64,000 bases of DNA from Kitasatospora sp. NBC_00315. GTDB taxonomy: Bacteria > Actinomycetota > Actinomycetes > Streptomycetales > Streptomycetaceae. A program made the position numbers and the translations under genes. Shown piece by piece: positions 52,858 to 62,148 of the stretch (within the stretch, counting starts at the first letter, position 1; each line of letters opens with the position of its first letter). The notes below the pieces were generated by a model. That model made no database searches. It had not been told where the DNA came from and saw only the letters and a program-made list of their open reading frames with translations. The DNA is taken from contig NZ_CP108025.1 of assembly GCF_041435095.1 (NCBI RefSeq), forward strand, positions 1,426,001 to 1,490,000. Reading direction: 5' to 3'.

Positions 52858-54306
52858 TCAGCTGCCGGGCACCGTGTCCGTGAACGTGGTGCCGGCCGTG
52901 CGGTACCCGGAGACCTTGCCTGCCACCTGGCTCGGGCTGAGCACCTGGTCCTTGACGAAGTAGACGTAGTCCACCTGCTCGTCGTACGACCGTGCGGTGT
53001 TGCCGGTCTGGCCCGCGAGGTCGATCAGCCAGTGGTTGAAGTCGATCCACTGCGGCGTCTCGGGCAGGTACGGCTCGCCGTGGGTGGCCACGACCTGGCC
53101 GTCGATGTAGTAGGTGATGTTGCTGCTGTCGATGGTGATCTGCAGGTCGTGCCAGCCGTCCAGGCTGCCGTACTGCTGGCCGTGGGCGTTGACCGCGTTC
53201 CACGGGTCCGGGTTGTACGTCTCCCAGGACGTCTCGTACATGATGTTCTGCGTCTCGCCCCAACCGCCGTTGGGCAGGTACTCGAAGTCCTGCTCGCTGT
53301 AGTTCGGGTCCATCGGCTGGTTGAGCGGGGTGAAGGTGAAGAAGGTCTGGTTGACGTGGTCGCCGTCCGGGCCGCCGGTCGGGGTGTCGTCGAACTTCAC
53401 CCGCGCCGCGTAGGTGCCGTTCTTGAACTTGCGCGCGGCGGTCTGGAGTTCGGTCTCCTTGGTGCCGGACGCCGTGCCGTCGGTGGTCAGCCTCATGTTC
53501 ATGATGCTGTTGCCGCCGGAGGACTGGAAGGTGATGTCCTGCGGGGACCAGGTCGCCCCGGCCACGCCGGGGCCGCCCTGGCCGGACTTGACCGTCCAGC
53601 CGTGCTGCTGGACGGCGGCGTCGGCGCTGGTGGCGTAGTTGAAGTCGTCGAAGAGCGCGGGGGCGTTGGGATCGGTGGGCGGGTTGGTGGGAGGGGTGGT
53701 CGGCGGAGTGGTGGGCGGGGTGGTCGGGTCGTTGCCGGCCGGGGCGGTGCCCCAGACGACGGCCCCGCCGCGCTGCAGGGTGACCTTGGGGGCGTTGGCG
53801 TAGGAGGTCTGCGCGCCGTTGAAGGAGTAGTCGTCGGACTGCGTCAGGGTCTGCCAGTCCGAGCGGTAGAAGCGCAGCTGCATGTCGCCGGTGTTCTGCC
53901 CGGGGGCGAGCGATCCGGCGCCGGCCGTGAAGCCGATCTCCAGGTAGCGGTCGGCGGTGGCCGTGGGGTTGGCCAGGGTGCCGAACGTACCGGTGATGTT
54001 GGCGCAGCCCTTGACCGCCCAGGAGCAGGCGAAGCGGTAGGTCGTGCTCGGGCCGTCGGCCTTGAAGTAGTACCGCAACGTCACACCGCTGAGTGGCACG
54101 GTGGTGGTGCCGGTGTTGGTGATCTCCAGCCACGGTTCGGACTGGTCGGCGGTGGCACCGCCGGCGCTGGTCCGGTACTGCGCGGTGAGCGAGTCGCTCG
54201 CGGCCGAGGCCGGGACGGCGACGAGCGCCGCGCAGGCGAGGCCGGCGGCCGTGCAGACGGCCATCGCCGTCCGGACCCGGGCGGGTATGCGGAGTCCTGC
54301 AGACAC
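52858..54306 (-). CDS. Secreted CBM3-GH16 beta-glucanase
   Basis: 482 aa from GTG 54306, AAAGGG upstream. The signal peptide is cut after ASA-A near residue 36. A CBM3-type cellulose-binding domain (about 38-190: WLEITNTGTTTVPLSG, FACSWAVKGC) is joined by a Thr/Pro linker (DPTTPPTTPPTTPP, about 200-215) to a GH16 domain (about 222-460) with the active-site pattern Glu338-x-Asp340-x-Glu342 (EQDFEY). Likely an endo-beta-1,3(4)-glucanase or a related activity on cell-wall glucan or algal polymers; CBM3 targets it to cellulose. Confidence 0.88.
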   Translation of the reverse strand: MSAGLRIPARVRTAMAVCTAAGLACAALVAVPASAASDSLTAQYRTSAGGATADQSEPWLEITNTGTTTVPLSGVTLRYYFKADGPSTTYRFACSWAVKGCANITGTFGTLANPTATADRYLEIGFTAGAGSLAPGQNTGDMQLRFYRSDWQTLTQSDDYSFNGAQTSYANAPKVTLQRGGAVVWGTAPAGNDPTTPPTTPPTTPPTNPPTDPNAPALFDDFNYATSADAAVQQHGWTVKSGQGGPGVAGATWSPQDITFQSSGGNSIMNMRLTTDGTASGTKETELQTAARKFKNGTYAARVKFDDTPTGGPDGDHVNQTFFTFTPLNQPMDPNYSEQDFEYLPNGGWGETQNIMYETSWETYNPDPWNAVNAHGQQYGSLDGWHDLQITIDSSNITYYIDGQVVATHGEPYLPETPQWIDFNHWLIDLAGQTGNTARSYDEQVDYVYFVKDQVLSPSQVAGKVSGYRTAGTTFTDTVPGS

Positions 54307-54373
54307 GGTGATCCCTTTCAGAGTGGGGGCTGTGCGGGATTACTGCGGGGTGCGCGATGGTGCGCGGTGGTGC

Positions 54374-55900
54374 CTACTGCGGGGTGGTGCGGTTGATCCC
54401 CAGCGCGTCCAGGCGGGGGCCGTGGTCGCGAAGGGCGGGCAGGAAGTCGGTGGTCCAGTCGCTGGACGGGTTCCACGCGCGGTCGGCCAGCGCGCAGAGC
54501 CGGGGGTAGGCCAGGTAGTCCGACTGGGCGGGGGTGGTGATGAACTCGCTCCACAGCTGCGCCTGGGTGCCGAGCACCCGGGCGGCCTCGGCGGGCTCCC
54601 AGTGCTCGGGGGCGGGCTCGTTGTCGTGCACGGCGCGCAGGTCGACGACCTCGCCGGCCTGGCCGAGCGGTTCCTCCGGCCCGGCGGACTGCGGGTAGTC
54701 CAGGTAGGTGGAGCGGTGCGGCGCCATCACCACGTCGTGGCCGCGGCGGGCGGCGGCCAGGCCGTGGTCGCCGTCACGCCAGGGCATCACCGTGAACTCG
54801 GCCGGGAGCGAGGACATGCTGTCCTCGGCCCAGCAGAGCGGCCGGCGGCCGGCGTCCACCAGGAAGGACCCGATCCGCCCCAGGAACCAGCCGTGCAGCT
54901 CCTTCGGCGCGGCCAGCCCCAGCTCCTCGGCCCGGCGACGGGCGGCCGGGCTCTCCTCCCACTCCCGGGTCGGGCACTCGTCGCCGCCGATGTGGACGTA
55001 GCGGGACGGGAAGACGTCGAGCACCTCGCCGAGGACGGTGCGGCAGAACTCCAGCACCTCCTCGTGCACGCCGAGGATGTTCTCGCACACTCCCCAGTCC
55101 GTCCAGACGTCGAGCGTGCGGCCGGGCACGTTGCCCAGGTGCGGGTAGGCGGCGAGGGCGGCCCTGGTGTGGCCCGGCATCTCGATCTCCGGCACGACGG
55201 TCACCCCCCGGGCGGCCGCGTAGTCCACCAGGATGCGCAGCTCGGCGACGGTGTACGAGCCGCCGTGCGGCCGGTCGTCGTAGCGGGTGCTGCCGGCCTG
55301 CCCGAGCATGGAGCGGGCCCGGGTGGCGCCGATCTCGGTGAGCAGCGGATAGGCGTCGCTGGGCATCCGCCAGCCCTGGTCGTCGGTGAGGTGCAGGTGC
55401 AGGACGTTCAGCTTGTGGAAGGCCAGCAGGTCCACGGTGCGCAGCAGGAACGGCAGCGGCTGGAAGTGCCGGGCCACGTCGACCATCGCACCGCGCCAGC
55501 CGAAGCGTGGCACGTCGGTGGTCTCCAGGCAGGGGATCCGCCAGGCCACGGCGGGCTGCGGGCGGTCGGCGAGTGCCTCGGGCGGCAGCAGCTGGCGCAG
55601 GGTCTGGACGCCGTGCAGCAGTCCGGCGCTGTGGGCGGCGCGCAGCCGTACGGCCTCGGGGGTGACGATGAGGTGGTAGCCCTCGGCGCCGAGGGCGTGG
55701 TCCGCCGGGTCGAGGGTCATGGTGATGCCGGCGGTGGAGCCGGTGGCCGGTGCGAGCGGCAGTCCGGTGGCGGGCGACAGCAGGGTGCGCAGCAGCCGCG
55801 CCGCGTCCTGCGCACCCTCCGCCGCCAGGACGGTGGTGGTCGGACCGAGTGTGTAGGCCCCGGGGGCACGGACGAGCCGGCCGGGCTTCGGAATGATCAC
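54374..55900 (-). CDS. GH20 beta-N-acetylhexosaminidase
   Basis: 508 aa from GTG 55900. An N-terminal GH20b domain (about 1-130) and catalytic barrel (about 133-480): HLHLTDDQGWR, VPEIEMPGH and the catalytic Asp307-Glu308 pair in IGGDECPTREW. No signal peptide, so it is cytosolic and acts on imported oligosaccharides such as chitobiose or other N-acetylhexosaminides. It follows the transporter permease genes by 33 bp, so the operon imports the substrate it cleaves. Confidence 0.93.
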   Translation of the reverse strand: MIIPKPGRLVRAPGAYTLGPTTTVLAAEGAQDAARLLRTLLSPATGLPLAPATGSTAGITMTLDPADHALGAEGYHLIVTPEAVRLRAAHSAGLLHGVQTLRQLLPPEALADRPQPAVAWRIPCLETTDVPRFGWRGAMVDVARHFQPLPFLLRTVDLLAFHKLNVLHLHLTDDQGWRMPSDAYPLLTEIGATRARSMLGQAGSTRYDDRPHGGSYTVAELRILVDYAAARGVTVVPEIEMPGHTRAALAAYPHLGNVPGRTLDVWTDWGVCENILGVHEEVLEFCRTVLGEVLDVFPSRYVHIGGDECPTREWEESPAARRRAEELGLAAPKELHGWFLGRIGSFLVDAGRRPLCWAEDSMSSLPAEFTVMPWRDGDHGLAAARRGHDVVMAPHRSTYLDYPQSAGPEEPLGQAGEVVDLRAVHDNEPAPEHWEPAEAARVLGTQAQLWSEFITTPAQSDYLAYPRLCALADRAWNPSSDWTTDFLPALRDHGPRLDALGINRTTPQ

Positions 55901-55933
55901 GGTGGGATGCTCCAGGGGGCGGTGGGGGCGGGG

Positions 55934-56776
55934 TCAGCCCTTGACGGCGCCGGCGGTCATGCCGGAGGTGACCTTGTTCTGCAGGACGAGGAACACCAGC
56001 AGGACCGGCAGCATGAACAGCGAGGAGGCGGCCATCGTGGCGCCCCAGTCGGTGCCGAAGACGTTGGCGAAGGAGGAGAGCCAGACCGGCAGGGTCCGGG
56101 CGTCCTGGTTCTTGATGATCAGGGTGTTGGCGAAGGCGAACTCGTTCCAGGCGGTGATGAAGCCGAAGAGCGAGGTGGACAGCAGTCCCGGGGCGAGCAG
56201 TGGCAGGGTGATCCGGCGGAACGCGCCGGCCCGGCTGCACCCGTCGACCTGGGCGGACTCCTCCAGTTCGACCGGGATCGCGGCGAGGAACCCGCGCAGC
56301 GTGACGATGGTGAACGGCAGGGTGGTCATGAAGTAGACCAGCGTCAGCATCGAGAGGCTGTCCAGCATGTCGGTGTCCCGGGCGATCACGTACATCGGGA
56401 TCAGCAGCGCCTCCCAGGGCGCCATCTGGGCGATGAACACCATCAGGATGAACGCCCGCCGCCCGCGCCAGCGCATCCGGCCGACGGCGAACGCCGCGAG
56501 CAGGGCCACCAGCAGGGACATCAGCACGGCGCCGAGGGTGACCATCAGGCTGTTGCGCCAGAACGTGCCGAATCCGGCGGCGTGCACGGCGGTGCGGAAG
56601 TGGTCGAGGGTCGGGTGCAGCGGCAGGAAGGACGGGGTGTCGGCCTGGATGTCGGCGGTGGGCTTGAAGGCCGTGATCGCCATCCAGTACACCGGGAAGA
56701 CCGAGACGGCGAGGACGGCCAGCGCGGCGGTGTTCAGCGGCACCCGGCGCAGGGTGCGGCTCAGTGGGTGCCTCAC
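55934..56776 (-). CDS. Amino-sugar/oligosaccharide ABC transporter permease 2 (CUT1, MalG-like)
   Basis: 280 aa from GTG 56776, overlapping the stop of permease 1 by 4 nt. Six helices; EAA loop ELEESAQVDGCSRAGAF (about residues 167-183), close to the family pattern with Gln for Arg. Confidence 0.92.
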   Translation of the reverse strand: MRHPLSRTLRRVPLNTAALAVLAVSVFPVYWMAITAFKPTADIQADTPSFLPLHPTLDHFRTAVHAAGFGTFWRNSLMVTLGAVLMSLLVALLAAFAVGRMRWRGRRAFILMVFIAQMAPWEALLIPMYVIARDTDMLDSLSMLTLVYFMTTLPFTIVTLRGFLAAIPVELEESAQVDGCSRAGAFRRITLPLLAPGLLSTSLFGFITAWNEFAFANTLIIKNQDARTLPVWLSSFANVFGTDWGATMAASSLFMLPVLLVFLVLQNKVTSGMTAGAVKG

Positions 56777-57744
56777 AGTTCCTCTCCTTCCTGACGGAAC
56801 ATCCGGCGCAGATTGAACACCAGCGCGCCGGTGAGGATCAGCACGGTGAGGGTCGAGACGGCCGAGCCCAGGTCGTACTTGTGCAGGGCCTGCGCGATCT
56901 GGAACGCGTAGACCGGGAGTGTCGTGGTGGCGTTGTCCGGGCCGCCCTGGCTGATCACCCAGATCTGGGCGAAGCACTTGAAGCACCAGATCACCTCCAG
57001 CGAGGTGACCAGGGCGAACAGCGGCCGCAGCACCGGGAAGGTGACCAGGCGGAAGGTCTGCCAGGCGCCGGCGCCGTCCAGGCGGGCCGCCTCGTACAGC
57101 TCGGCCGGCACGGTGGTGAGACCGCCGTAGAGGGTGAGCGCCGCGAACGGGACGGACTGCCAGACGACCAGTGCCACCAGGATGGCGAAGGTCGAGCCGC
57201 CGTGGGCGAACCAGGCGTAGTTCCGGAAGGAGTGGAACCCGAGCTGGTCCAGTGACCAGTTGACCACTCCGAAGCGGGACTGGAACAGCCACTGGAAGAT
57301 CGTGGTGGCGGCGATCACCGGGGTGGCCCAGGTGAGCACCAGGCCGCTCATCACGGCCAGCCGCATCCACCGGCCGAGCTTGTCGAGCATGAGCGCGATC
57401 AGGGTGCCCAGGAGCAGGATGAGGCCGGTGTCGAGCGCGGTCCACCAGAGCGTACGGCGGACGACCGTCCAGAACTCCGGATCGCTCAGGATCGCGCCGT
57501 AGTTGGCGAATCCGATGAACTTGGCCCCGCCGTGGATGAGTTCGGCCATCCGGTAGTGCTGGAAGGACATCAGGATGTTGCGGGCCAGCGGGTAGAGCAG
57601 CAGGAACGCCGTGCCCGCCAGCGTCGGGGCGATCAGCAGGTACGGCCGGGCGGCGGCCACGACGCCGCGCCGGGCGGGGCGTCGTGCCGGCGGTGGCGGC
57701 GCCTTGGCGGTCGGCCTGGTCGCGGCCGGGGGTGCGGTGAGCAC
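56773..57744 (-). CDS. Amino-sugar/oligosaccharide ABC transporter permease 1 (CUT1, MalF-like)
   Basis: 323 aa from GTG 57744. A Pro/Ala-rich cytoplasmic N-terminus and six helices; EAA loop ELYEAARLDGAGAWQTF (about residues 217-233). No ATPase gene in the operon; a shared MsiK-type ATPase is the likely partner (inference). Resembles the NgcF/DasB class of chito-oligosaccharide permeases by context with GH20. Confidence 0.9.
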   Translation of the reverse strand: MLTAPPAATRPTAKAPPPPARRPARRGVVAAARPYLLIAPTLAGTAFLLLYPLARNILMSFQHYRMAELIHGGAKFIGFANYGAILSDPEFWTVVRRTLWWTALDTGLILLLGTLIALMLDKLGRWMRLAVMSGLVLTWATPVIAATTIFQWLFQSRFGVVNWSLDQLGFHSFRNYAWFAHGGSTFAILVALVVWQSVPFAALTLYGGLTTVPAELYEAARLDGAGAWQTFRLVTFPVLRPLFALVTSLEVIWCFKCFAQIWVISQGGPDNATTTLPVYAFQIAQALHKYDLGSAVSTLTVLILTGALVFNLRRMFRQEGEEL

Positions 57745-57819
57745 GGCGTGACTCCCGTCGGAGGTGCTGTTCTGGATCTCAGGGGTGTGGCCCGGGGCGG
57801 GCGGGGTGGCTTCGGGAGG

Positions 57820-59115
57820 TCAGGAGGTGCTGTTCAGCGCCTTGGTGATGGCCTCCGAGGCGGTCTTGCCGGCGACGGCGGGGTCGGCTCCGGTGAGGAC
57901 CTGGGTCATGTACTGCTTGATCGGGTTGTTCGCCTCGACCGCTGCCCAGTTCGGGGAGTTGGGCGTGGCGTGGCCGTTGACCGCGCCGGCGGCCATCGCG
58001 GAGGCACCGGGGTCGCCGGAGAGGACGCCGGCCAGCGAGGTGCGGTTGGGGACGTAGCTCATCTCCTTGGCCATCGCGCTCTGCCAGGTGTCGCCGGCCA
58101 GCGCCTTGACCACCTCGTACGCGGCCGCCTGGTGCCGGGAGGACTCCGGGATCACCAGGTCCGAGCCGCCGGTGAAGACGGCGCCGGGCTTGTCGGCGCT
58201 CTTGCCGGGGATGGGGAAGAAGCCGAGCTTGTCCTTCAGCGCCGGGTTGGCCTTGAGGATCGCGGCGGCCCCGCCCGGGGTGGAGAGGACCTGCGCGCTC
58301 CTGCCCTTGGCGAACACCTCGGCCTGCAGGGGCTTGGCCTCGTCGGAGTCCTTCGGTCCGCTGCCGAGGGCCTGGAGCTGCTGGTAGAACGCCATGCCCG
58401 CCTTGGCCTGCGGGGTGTCGAGGGTGCCGGTCCACTTGCCGTCGGCGCCCTTGGCGGCGAGGTCGCCGCCCTCGTCCCAGACGAAGCCCGCCAGTGCGTA
58501 CCAGGTCTGTCCGGAGAGGTAGATGCCGTCGTTGCCGCCGGTGTTGAGCTTGGTGGTGTCGGCGATCCACTCGTCCCGGGTCTTGGGCGGGGTGGTGATG
58601 CCGGCCTGGGCGAAGAGGTCCTTGTTGTAGATGACGACCCGGTTCGCGGCGTACCAGGGGATGCCGTACTGCTTGCCGTCGATCTTCCCCGGTTCGGCCA
58701 GGCCGGGGATCCAGTCCTTGCCCTGGAGGTCGTCGACCTTGTCGCTGAGGTCCTGGACGCCGCCGCTGGCCGCGTACTGCGCGACCTGCGTGTTGCCGAC
58801 CTCGATGACGTCGGGGGCGTCCTTGCTGGCCAGTGCGCTGGTGATCTTCTGGCCGATGCCGTCCCACTCCTGGATCTGGACGTCCAGGGTGGTGCCCTGG
58901 TGGGCGCCCTCGTAGTCGGCCCTGAAGCGCTGGAGGAAGCTGTCGGAGACGCTGTCCCGCATGATCCAGACCGTCAGCTTGGACGGTGCTGCGGCGGTGT
59001 CGCCGGATCCGGCGGACGAGCCGCACGCGGTGAGGCCGCTGAGGGCCAGGGCGGCGACCGCGACGAGAGCGGCTGCGGAGCGGGGTCGCAGGCGGGAGGA
59101 CACGGGGGGTCTCAT
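57820..59115 (-). CDS. ABC transporter solute-binding lipoprotein (CUT1, NgcE/DasA-like context)
   Basis: 431 aa. ATG 59115 is preferred over upstream in-frame starts because AGGTGA precedes it and a lipoprotein signal follows (lipobox LTAC, Cys near residue 31). SBP_bac_1 fold with LTVWIMRDSVSDSFLQRF, WYAANRVVIYNKDL and GGSDLVIPESSRH. First gene of a four-gene operon that ends with GH20. Substrate inferred as an N-acetylhexosamine oligosaccharide. Confidence 0.9.
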   Translation of the reverse strand: MRPPVSSRLRPRSAAALVAVAALALSGLTACGSSAGSGDTAAAPSKLTVWIMRDSVSDSFLQRFRADYEGAHQGTTLDVQIQEWDGIGQKITSALASKDAPDVIEVGNTQVAQYAASGGVQDLSDKVDDLQGKDWIPGLAEPGKIDGKQYGIPWYAANRVVIYNKDLFAQAGITTPPKTRDEWIADTTKLNTGGNDGIYLSGQTWYALAGFVWDEGGDLAAKGADGKWTGTLDTPQAKAGMAFYQQLQALGSGPKDSDEAKPLQAEVFAKGRSAQVLSTPGGAAAILKANPALKDKLGFFPIPGKSADKPGAVFTGGSDLVIPESSRHQAAAYEVVKALAGDTWQSAMAKEMSYVPNRTSLAGVLSGDPGASAMAAGAVNGHATPNSPNWAAVEANNPIKQYMTQVLTGADPAVAGKTASEAITKALNSTS

Positions 59116-59149
59116 GGAGGACGTCACCTCGAAGGGAGCGGGTGTGGAA

Positions 59150-59183
59150 CTTACCAGTTGCCGACTGGAGCGGCACTGGTAAG
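59150..59183. promoter_or_regulatory. Inverted repeat, candidate GntR operator
   Basis: CTTACCAGT (59150-59158) and ACTGGTAAG (59175-59183), perfect 9-bp arms, 16-bp spacer, 35 bp upstream of the binding-protein gene. ACTGGT half-sites recur at 59264 and 59366 in the 312-bp divergent region, which holds no gene. ACTGGT is also the half-site of DasR, a GntR regulator of amino-sugar uptake. Confidence 0.6.
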
Positions 59184-59427
59184 AGAAGGTGGCATGGACC
59201 ACTGGGCGCGTCAACCCCTGCGGTCGTACCGGATTCGCCGGAAACCTCGACGTAACCGGGCCGACTGGTCAGTACCCGGCGAGCGGGGAGAACGCCGATC
59301 TGGACCGGGGTCGGCCGGTCCGTGCCACCGGTAGCGCCCTTCCGTCGGATATCGGGCGTTGGCAAACTGGTCAACATCTGGCTAGTCTCAGCTGGTCATA
59401 TCCAGCGTCAGGAAAGGAGACCCGACC

Positions 59428-60285
59428 ATGGGCGCCGAGGACTCCGGTCCCGTTCTCAAGCGCACGCGAGTCCGTGACTACCTCAGAAATCTCGTCGAAT
59501 CGCAGGCCGCCGGCGACCCGATCCCCTCCGAACGGACCCTGTGCGAACAGCTCGGAGTGTCCCGGCCGACGCTGCGCGCCGCCGTGGACGAACTGGTCAC
59601 CACCGGGCTGATCGTGCGCGAGCACGGCCGGGGAATGTTCGTCGCACCCGCGAAGATCACCCAGGAACTGGCGATGGCCACGGAGGACAGCGCCTTCGTA
59701 CTGCCGCGTGCCGCCGGCAGCTGGGCCAGCCGGGTGCTGGAGTTCTCCGTGATCCAGGCCGGCGCCCGGGTCGGACGCAAACTGCACATCTCCCCCGCCG
59801 CCGAAATCGTCTACATCGCCCGGCTGCGGCTGGTCGACGGCGAACCGATGGCGATCGAGCATCTGCACGTCCCGCTGGCCCTGGTTCCGGGGCTGACGCC
59901 GGCCGACATGGAATCCGGGGACTTCTACGAACTCCTGCGGGACGAGCACGGCATCCAGGTGCACCAGGCGGTCCAGTCCATCGAACCCACCGTCACCAGC
60001 GAGCGGGAGGCGCGGCTGCTGAGCGTCCCCGTCCTCTCCCCCGCGCTGCTCTTCGAGCGGCTGACCACCGACGGAACCGGCCGGCCTGTGGAGTACGTCC
60101 ACTCGCTCTACCGCGGCGACCGCTACCGGATCGTCTCGCGGATCTCGCTGGCCGACCACGGCGCCCCCGCACCGGCGGCGGAGCAGGACGCCTCGCGTCA
60201 CCACCCCGGTATCCCCCCGGGCGACCTGACCAGTGGTGCGGGCGGGCGGACGGTGACCGTCGGCGACATCCAGCCGACCGGCTGA
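59428..60285 (+). CDS. GntR/HutC-family transcriptional regulator
   Basis: 285 aa, ATG 59428 with AAAGGAG upstream. The winged helix (about 10-75) has IPSERTLCEQLGVSRPTLRAAVDELVTTGLI, followed by a UTRA effector domain (about 95-240; RLVDGEPMAIEHLHVP). DasR-like in build, but with a 45-residue C-terminal extension. Divergent from the hexosaminidase/transporter operon, with ACTGGT repeats between, so it probably controls that operon in response to an amino-sugar phosphate (inference). Confidence 0.9.
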   Translation: MGAEDSGPVLKRTRVRDYLRNLVESQAAGDPIPSERTLCEQLGVSRPTLRAAVDELVTTGLIVREHGRGMFVAPAKITQELAMATEDSAFVLPRAAGSWASRVLEFSVIQAGARVGRKLHISPAAEIVYIARLRLVDGEPMAIEHLHVPLALVPGLTPADMESGDFYELLRDEHGIQVHQAVQSIEPTVTSEREARLLSVPVLSPALLFERLTTDGTGRPVEYVHSLYRGDRYRIVSRISLADHGAPAPAAEQDASRHHPGIPPGDLTSGAGGRTVTVGDIQPTG

Positions 60286-60355
60286 GAGCCCGCTGGCCGG
60301 CCGCGGCCCGGTGGGGCCGGGCCGCGTAGGGCCACCGAGCGGGCGCCGGCCCGAC

Positions 60356-60399
60356 GGTGGGGCCGGGCCCGGGTAGCGGCACCCGGGCCCGACCCCACC
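60356..60399 (+). terminator. Hairpin terminator after the GntR gene
   Basis: A 19-bp stem with one G-T pair (60356-60374 with 60381-60399), 6-nt loop. The remaining gap to 60683 holds the next promoter and no gene. Confidence 0.8.
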
Positions 60400-60595
60400 G
60401 GGCCGCGGCTCAATCGAAGCGGGGCCCGGGCGCCGCTCCCGCCCCTGTGCCGGGCACCCGTCCGAGCCCCGTCCGACACTCCGTCCGACCACCGCGAGGG
60501 CCCGGCCGGTCGGCCCCGGCGGATCACCCCGGCGGCCCGCCGCATGACCGTCGCCACAGTCCACACCCTTGCGCGGGTGGCGGCCCAAGGCGTTG

Positions 60596-60610
60596 ACTAG
60601 CATCGCTAGT
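60596..60610. promoter_or_regulatory. Palindrome in the dehydrogenase operon promoter
   Basis: ACTAGCATCGCTAGT, 6-bp arms around ATC, overlapping a TTGACT hexamer (60593-60598). Candidate operator for a GntR- or MarR-type regulator. Confidence 0.5.
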
Positions 60611-60683
60611 TAAGAGCGGCCGCTCCCCGACGGACGTCACAACGGTGCGGAGCCGGCCCGCCGGCCCAGGAGAGGACGACCCC

Positions 60684-62102
60684 GTGCAGCGGTACACGGA
60701 CCAGTACATCGGCGGGGCCTGGCGCCCCTCCCTCGCGAGCGCGTCCGTGACGGTGGTGGACCCGGCCACCGAACTGGCCCTCGCCAGCGTCCCGGCCGGC
60801 GGGGCGCCGGACGTCGACGCGGCCGTCGGCGCCGCCCGGGCCGCCGCGCGCTCCTGGGCGGCGACCACCCGCGAACAGCGGCTGGTGCCGCTGACCCGGC
60901 TGCGCGACGGCCTCGCCGCCCGGCAGCAGGAGATCGCGGAAACGATCACGGCCGAACTCGGCTGCCCGATCGGCTTCGCCACCGCCGTCCAGGCCGCCGT
61001 ACCGCTCGCCGTCGCCGACTCCTACCTGGGCATCCTGGCCGGGTACGCCTTCGAGGAGCGGGTCGGCAACTCCACCGTGCTGGCGGAGCCGGCCGGAGTG
61101 GTCGCCGCGATCACGCCCTGGAACTACCCGCTGCACCAGATCGTCGCCAAGGTCGTCCCGGCCCTCGCGGCGGGCTGCACCGTCGTCCTGAAACCGGCCG
61201 AGGACACCCCGCTGGTGGCCCGGCTGTTCGCCCGGATCGTGGACGAGGCGGGCTTCCCCGCCGGTGTGTTCAACCTGGTCACCGGCCTCGGCCCGGTCGC
61301 CGGCGCCGCCCTGGCCGAGCACCCGCAGGTCGATCTGGTCTCCTTCACCGGCTCGACCGCCGTCGGCCGGGAGATCGCCGCGGCGGCGGGGCGCGGCATC
61401 AAGCGGGTCGCCCTGGAACTCGGCGGGAAGTCCGCCAACGTCGTCCTGCCCGGTGCGGACCTCGCCCGCGCGGTGAACGTCAACGTCGGCAACGTCTTCA
61501 ACAACTCCGGCCAGACCTGCAGTGCCTGGACCAGGCTGCTGGTGCACGAGGAGCAGTACGAGGAGGCGGTGGCCCTCGCCGCCGAGGCCGCCGGGAAGTA
61601 CGTCCCCGGCGACCCGGCCTCGCCCCGGACCCGGATCGGTCCGGTGGTCAGCGCCCGCCAGCGCGAGCGGGTGCGCGGGTACATCACCGGCGCGCTCGCC
61701 GAGGGCGCCCGGCTGGTCGTCGGGGGCGCCGATGCTCCCGAGGGGCTGGACCAGGGCTTCTACGTCCGGCCGACCGTCCTCGCCGACGTCACGCCGGAGA
61801 TGACCGTGGCCCAGGAGGAGGTCTTCGGCCCGGTGCTCTCGATCCTCCGCTACCGAGACGAGGAGCACGCGCTGGAGATCGCCAACGGCACCGCGTACGG
61901 TCTGGCCGGCGGCGTCTGGGCGGGCGACGACGCGAGCGCCGCGGCCTTCGCCCGGCGGATGGACACCGGCCAGGTCGACATCAACGGCGGCCGCTTCAAC
62001 CCGCTGGCGCCGTTCGGCGGGTTCAAGGGTTCGGGGGTCGGCCGGGAGCTCGGGCGGCACGGCCTGGAAGAGTTCCTCCAGCCGAAGTCCCTGCAGTTCT
62101 GA
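60684..62102 (+). CDS. Aldehyde dehydrogenase family protein
   Basis: 472 aa from GTG 60684, AGGAGAGGA upstream. Standard ALDH: TPWNYPLHQIVAKVVPALAAG (about residues 143-163), KPAEDTP, FTGSTAVGREI, ELGGKSANVV (catalytic Glu) and nucleophile Cys in NNSGQTCSAW (about 271-280), EEVFGPVLSI. Oxidises an aldehyde to the acid with NAD(P). Followed at 46 bp by an alcohol dehydrogenase, so the pair can take an alcohol to the acid. Confidence 0.93.
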   Translation: MQRYTDQYIGGAWRPSLASASVTVVDPATELALASVPAGGAPDVDAAVGAARAAARSWAATTREQRLVPLTRLRDGLAARQQEIAETITAELGCPIGFATAVQAAVPLAVADSYLGILAGYAFEERVGNSTVLAEPAGVVAAITPWNYPLHQIVAKVVPALAAGCTVVLKPAEDTPLVARLFARIVDEAGFPAGVFNLVTGLGPVAGAALAEHPQVDLVSFTGSTAVGREIAAAAGRGIKRVALELGGKSANVVLPGADLARAVNVNVGNVFNNSGQTCSAWTRLLVHEEQYEEAVALAAEAAGKYVPGDPASPRTRIGPVVSARQRERVRGYITGALAEGARLVVGGADAPEGLDQGFYVRPTVLADVTPEMTVAQEEVFGPVLSILRYRDEEHALEIANGTAYGLAGGVWAGDDASAAAFARRMDTGQVDINGGRFNPLAPFGGFKGSGVGRELGRHGLEEFLQPKSLQF

Positions 62103-62148
62103 GCCCGTCCGCCGCCCTGTCCTCCCCCGACGAAACCGAGGTACTCCC

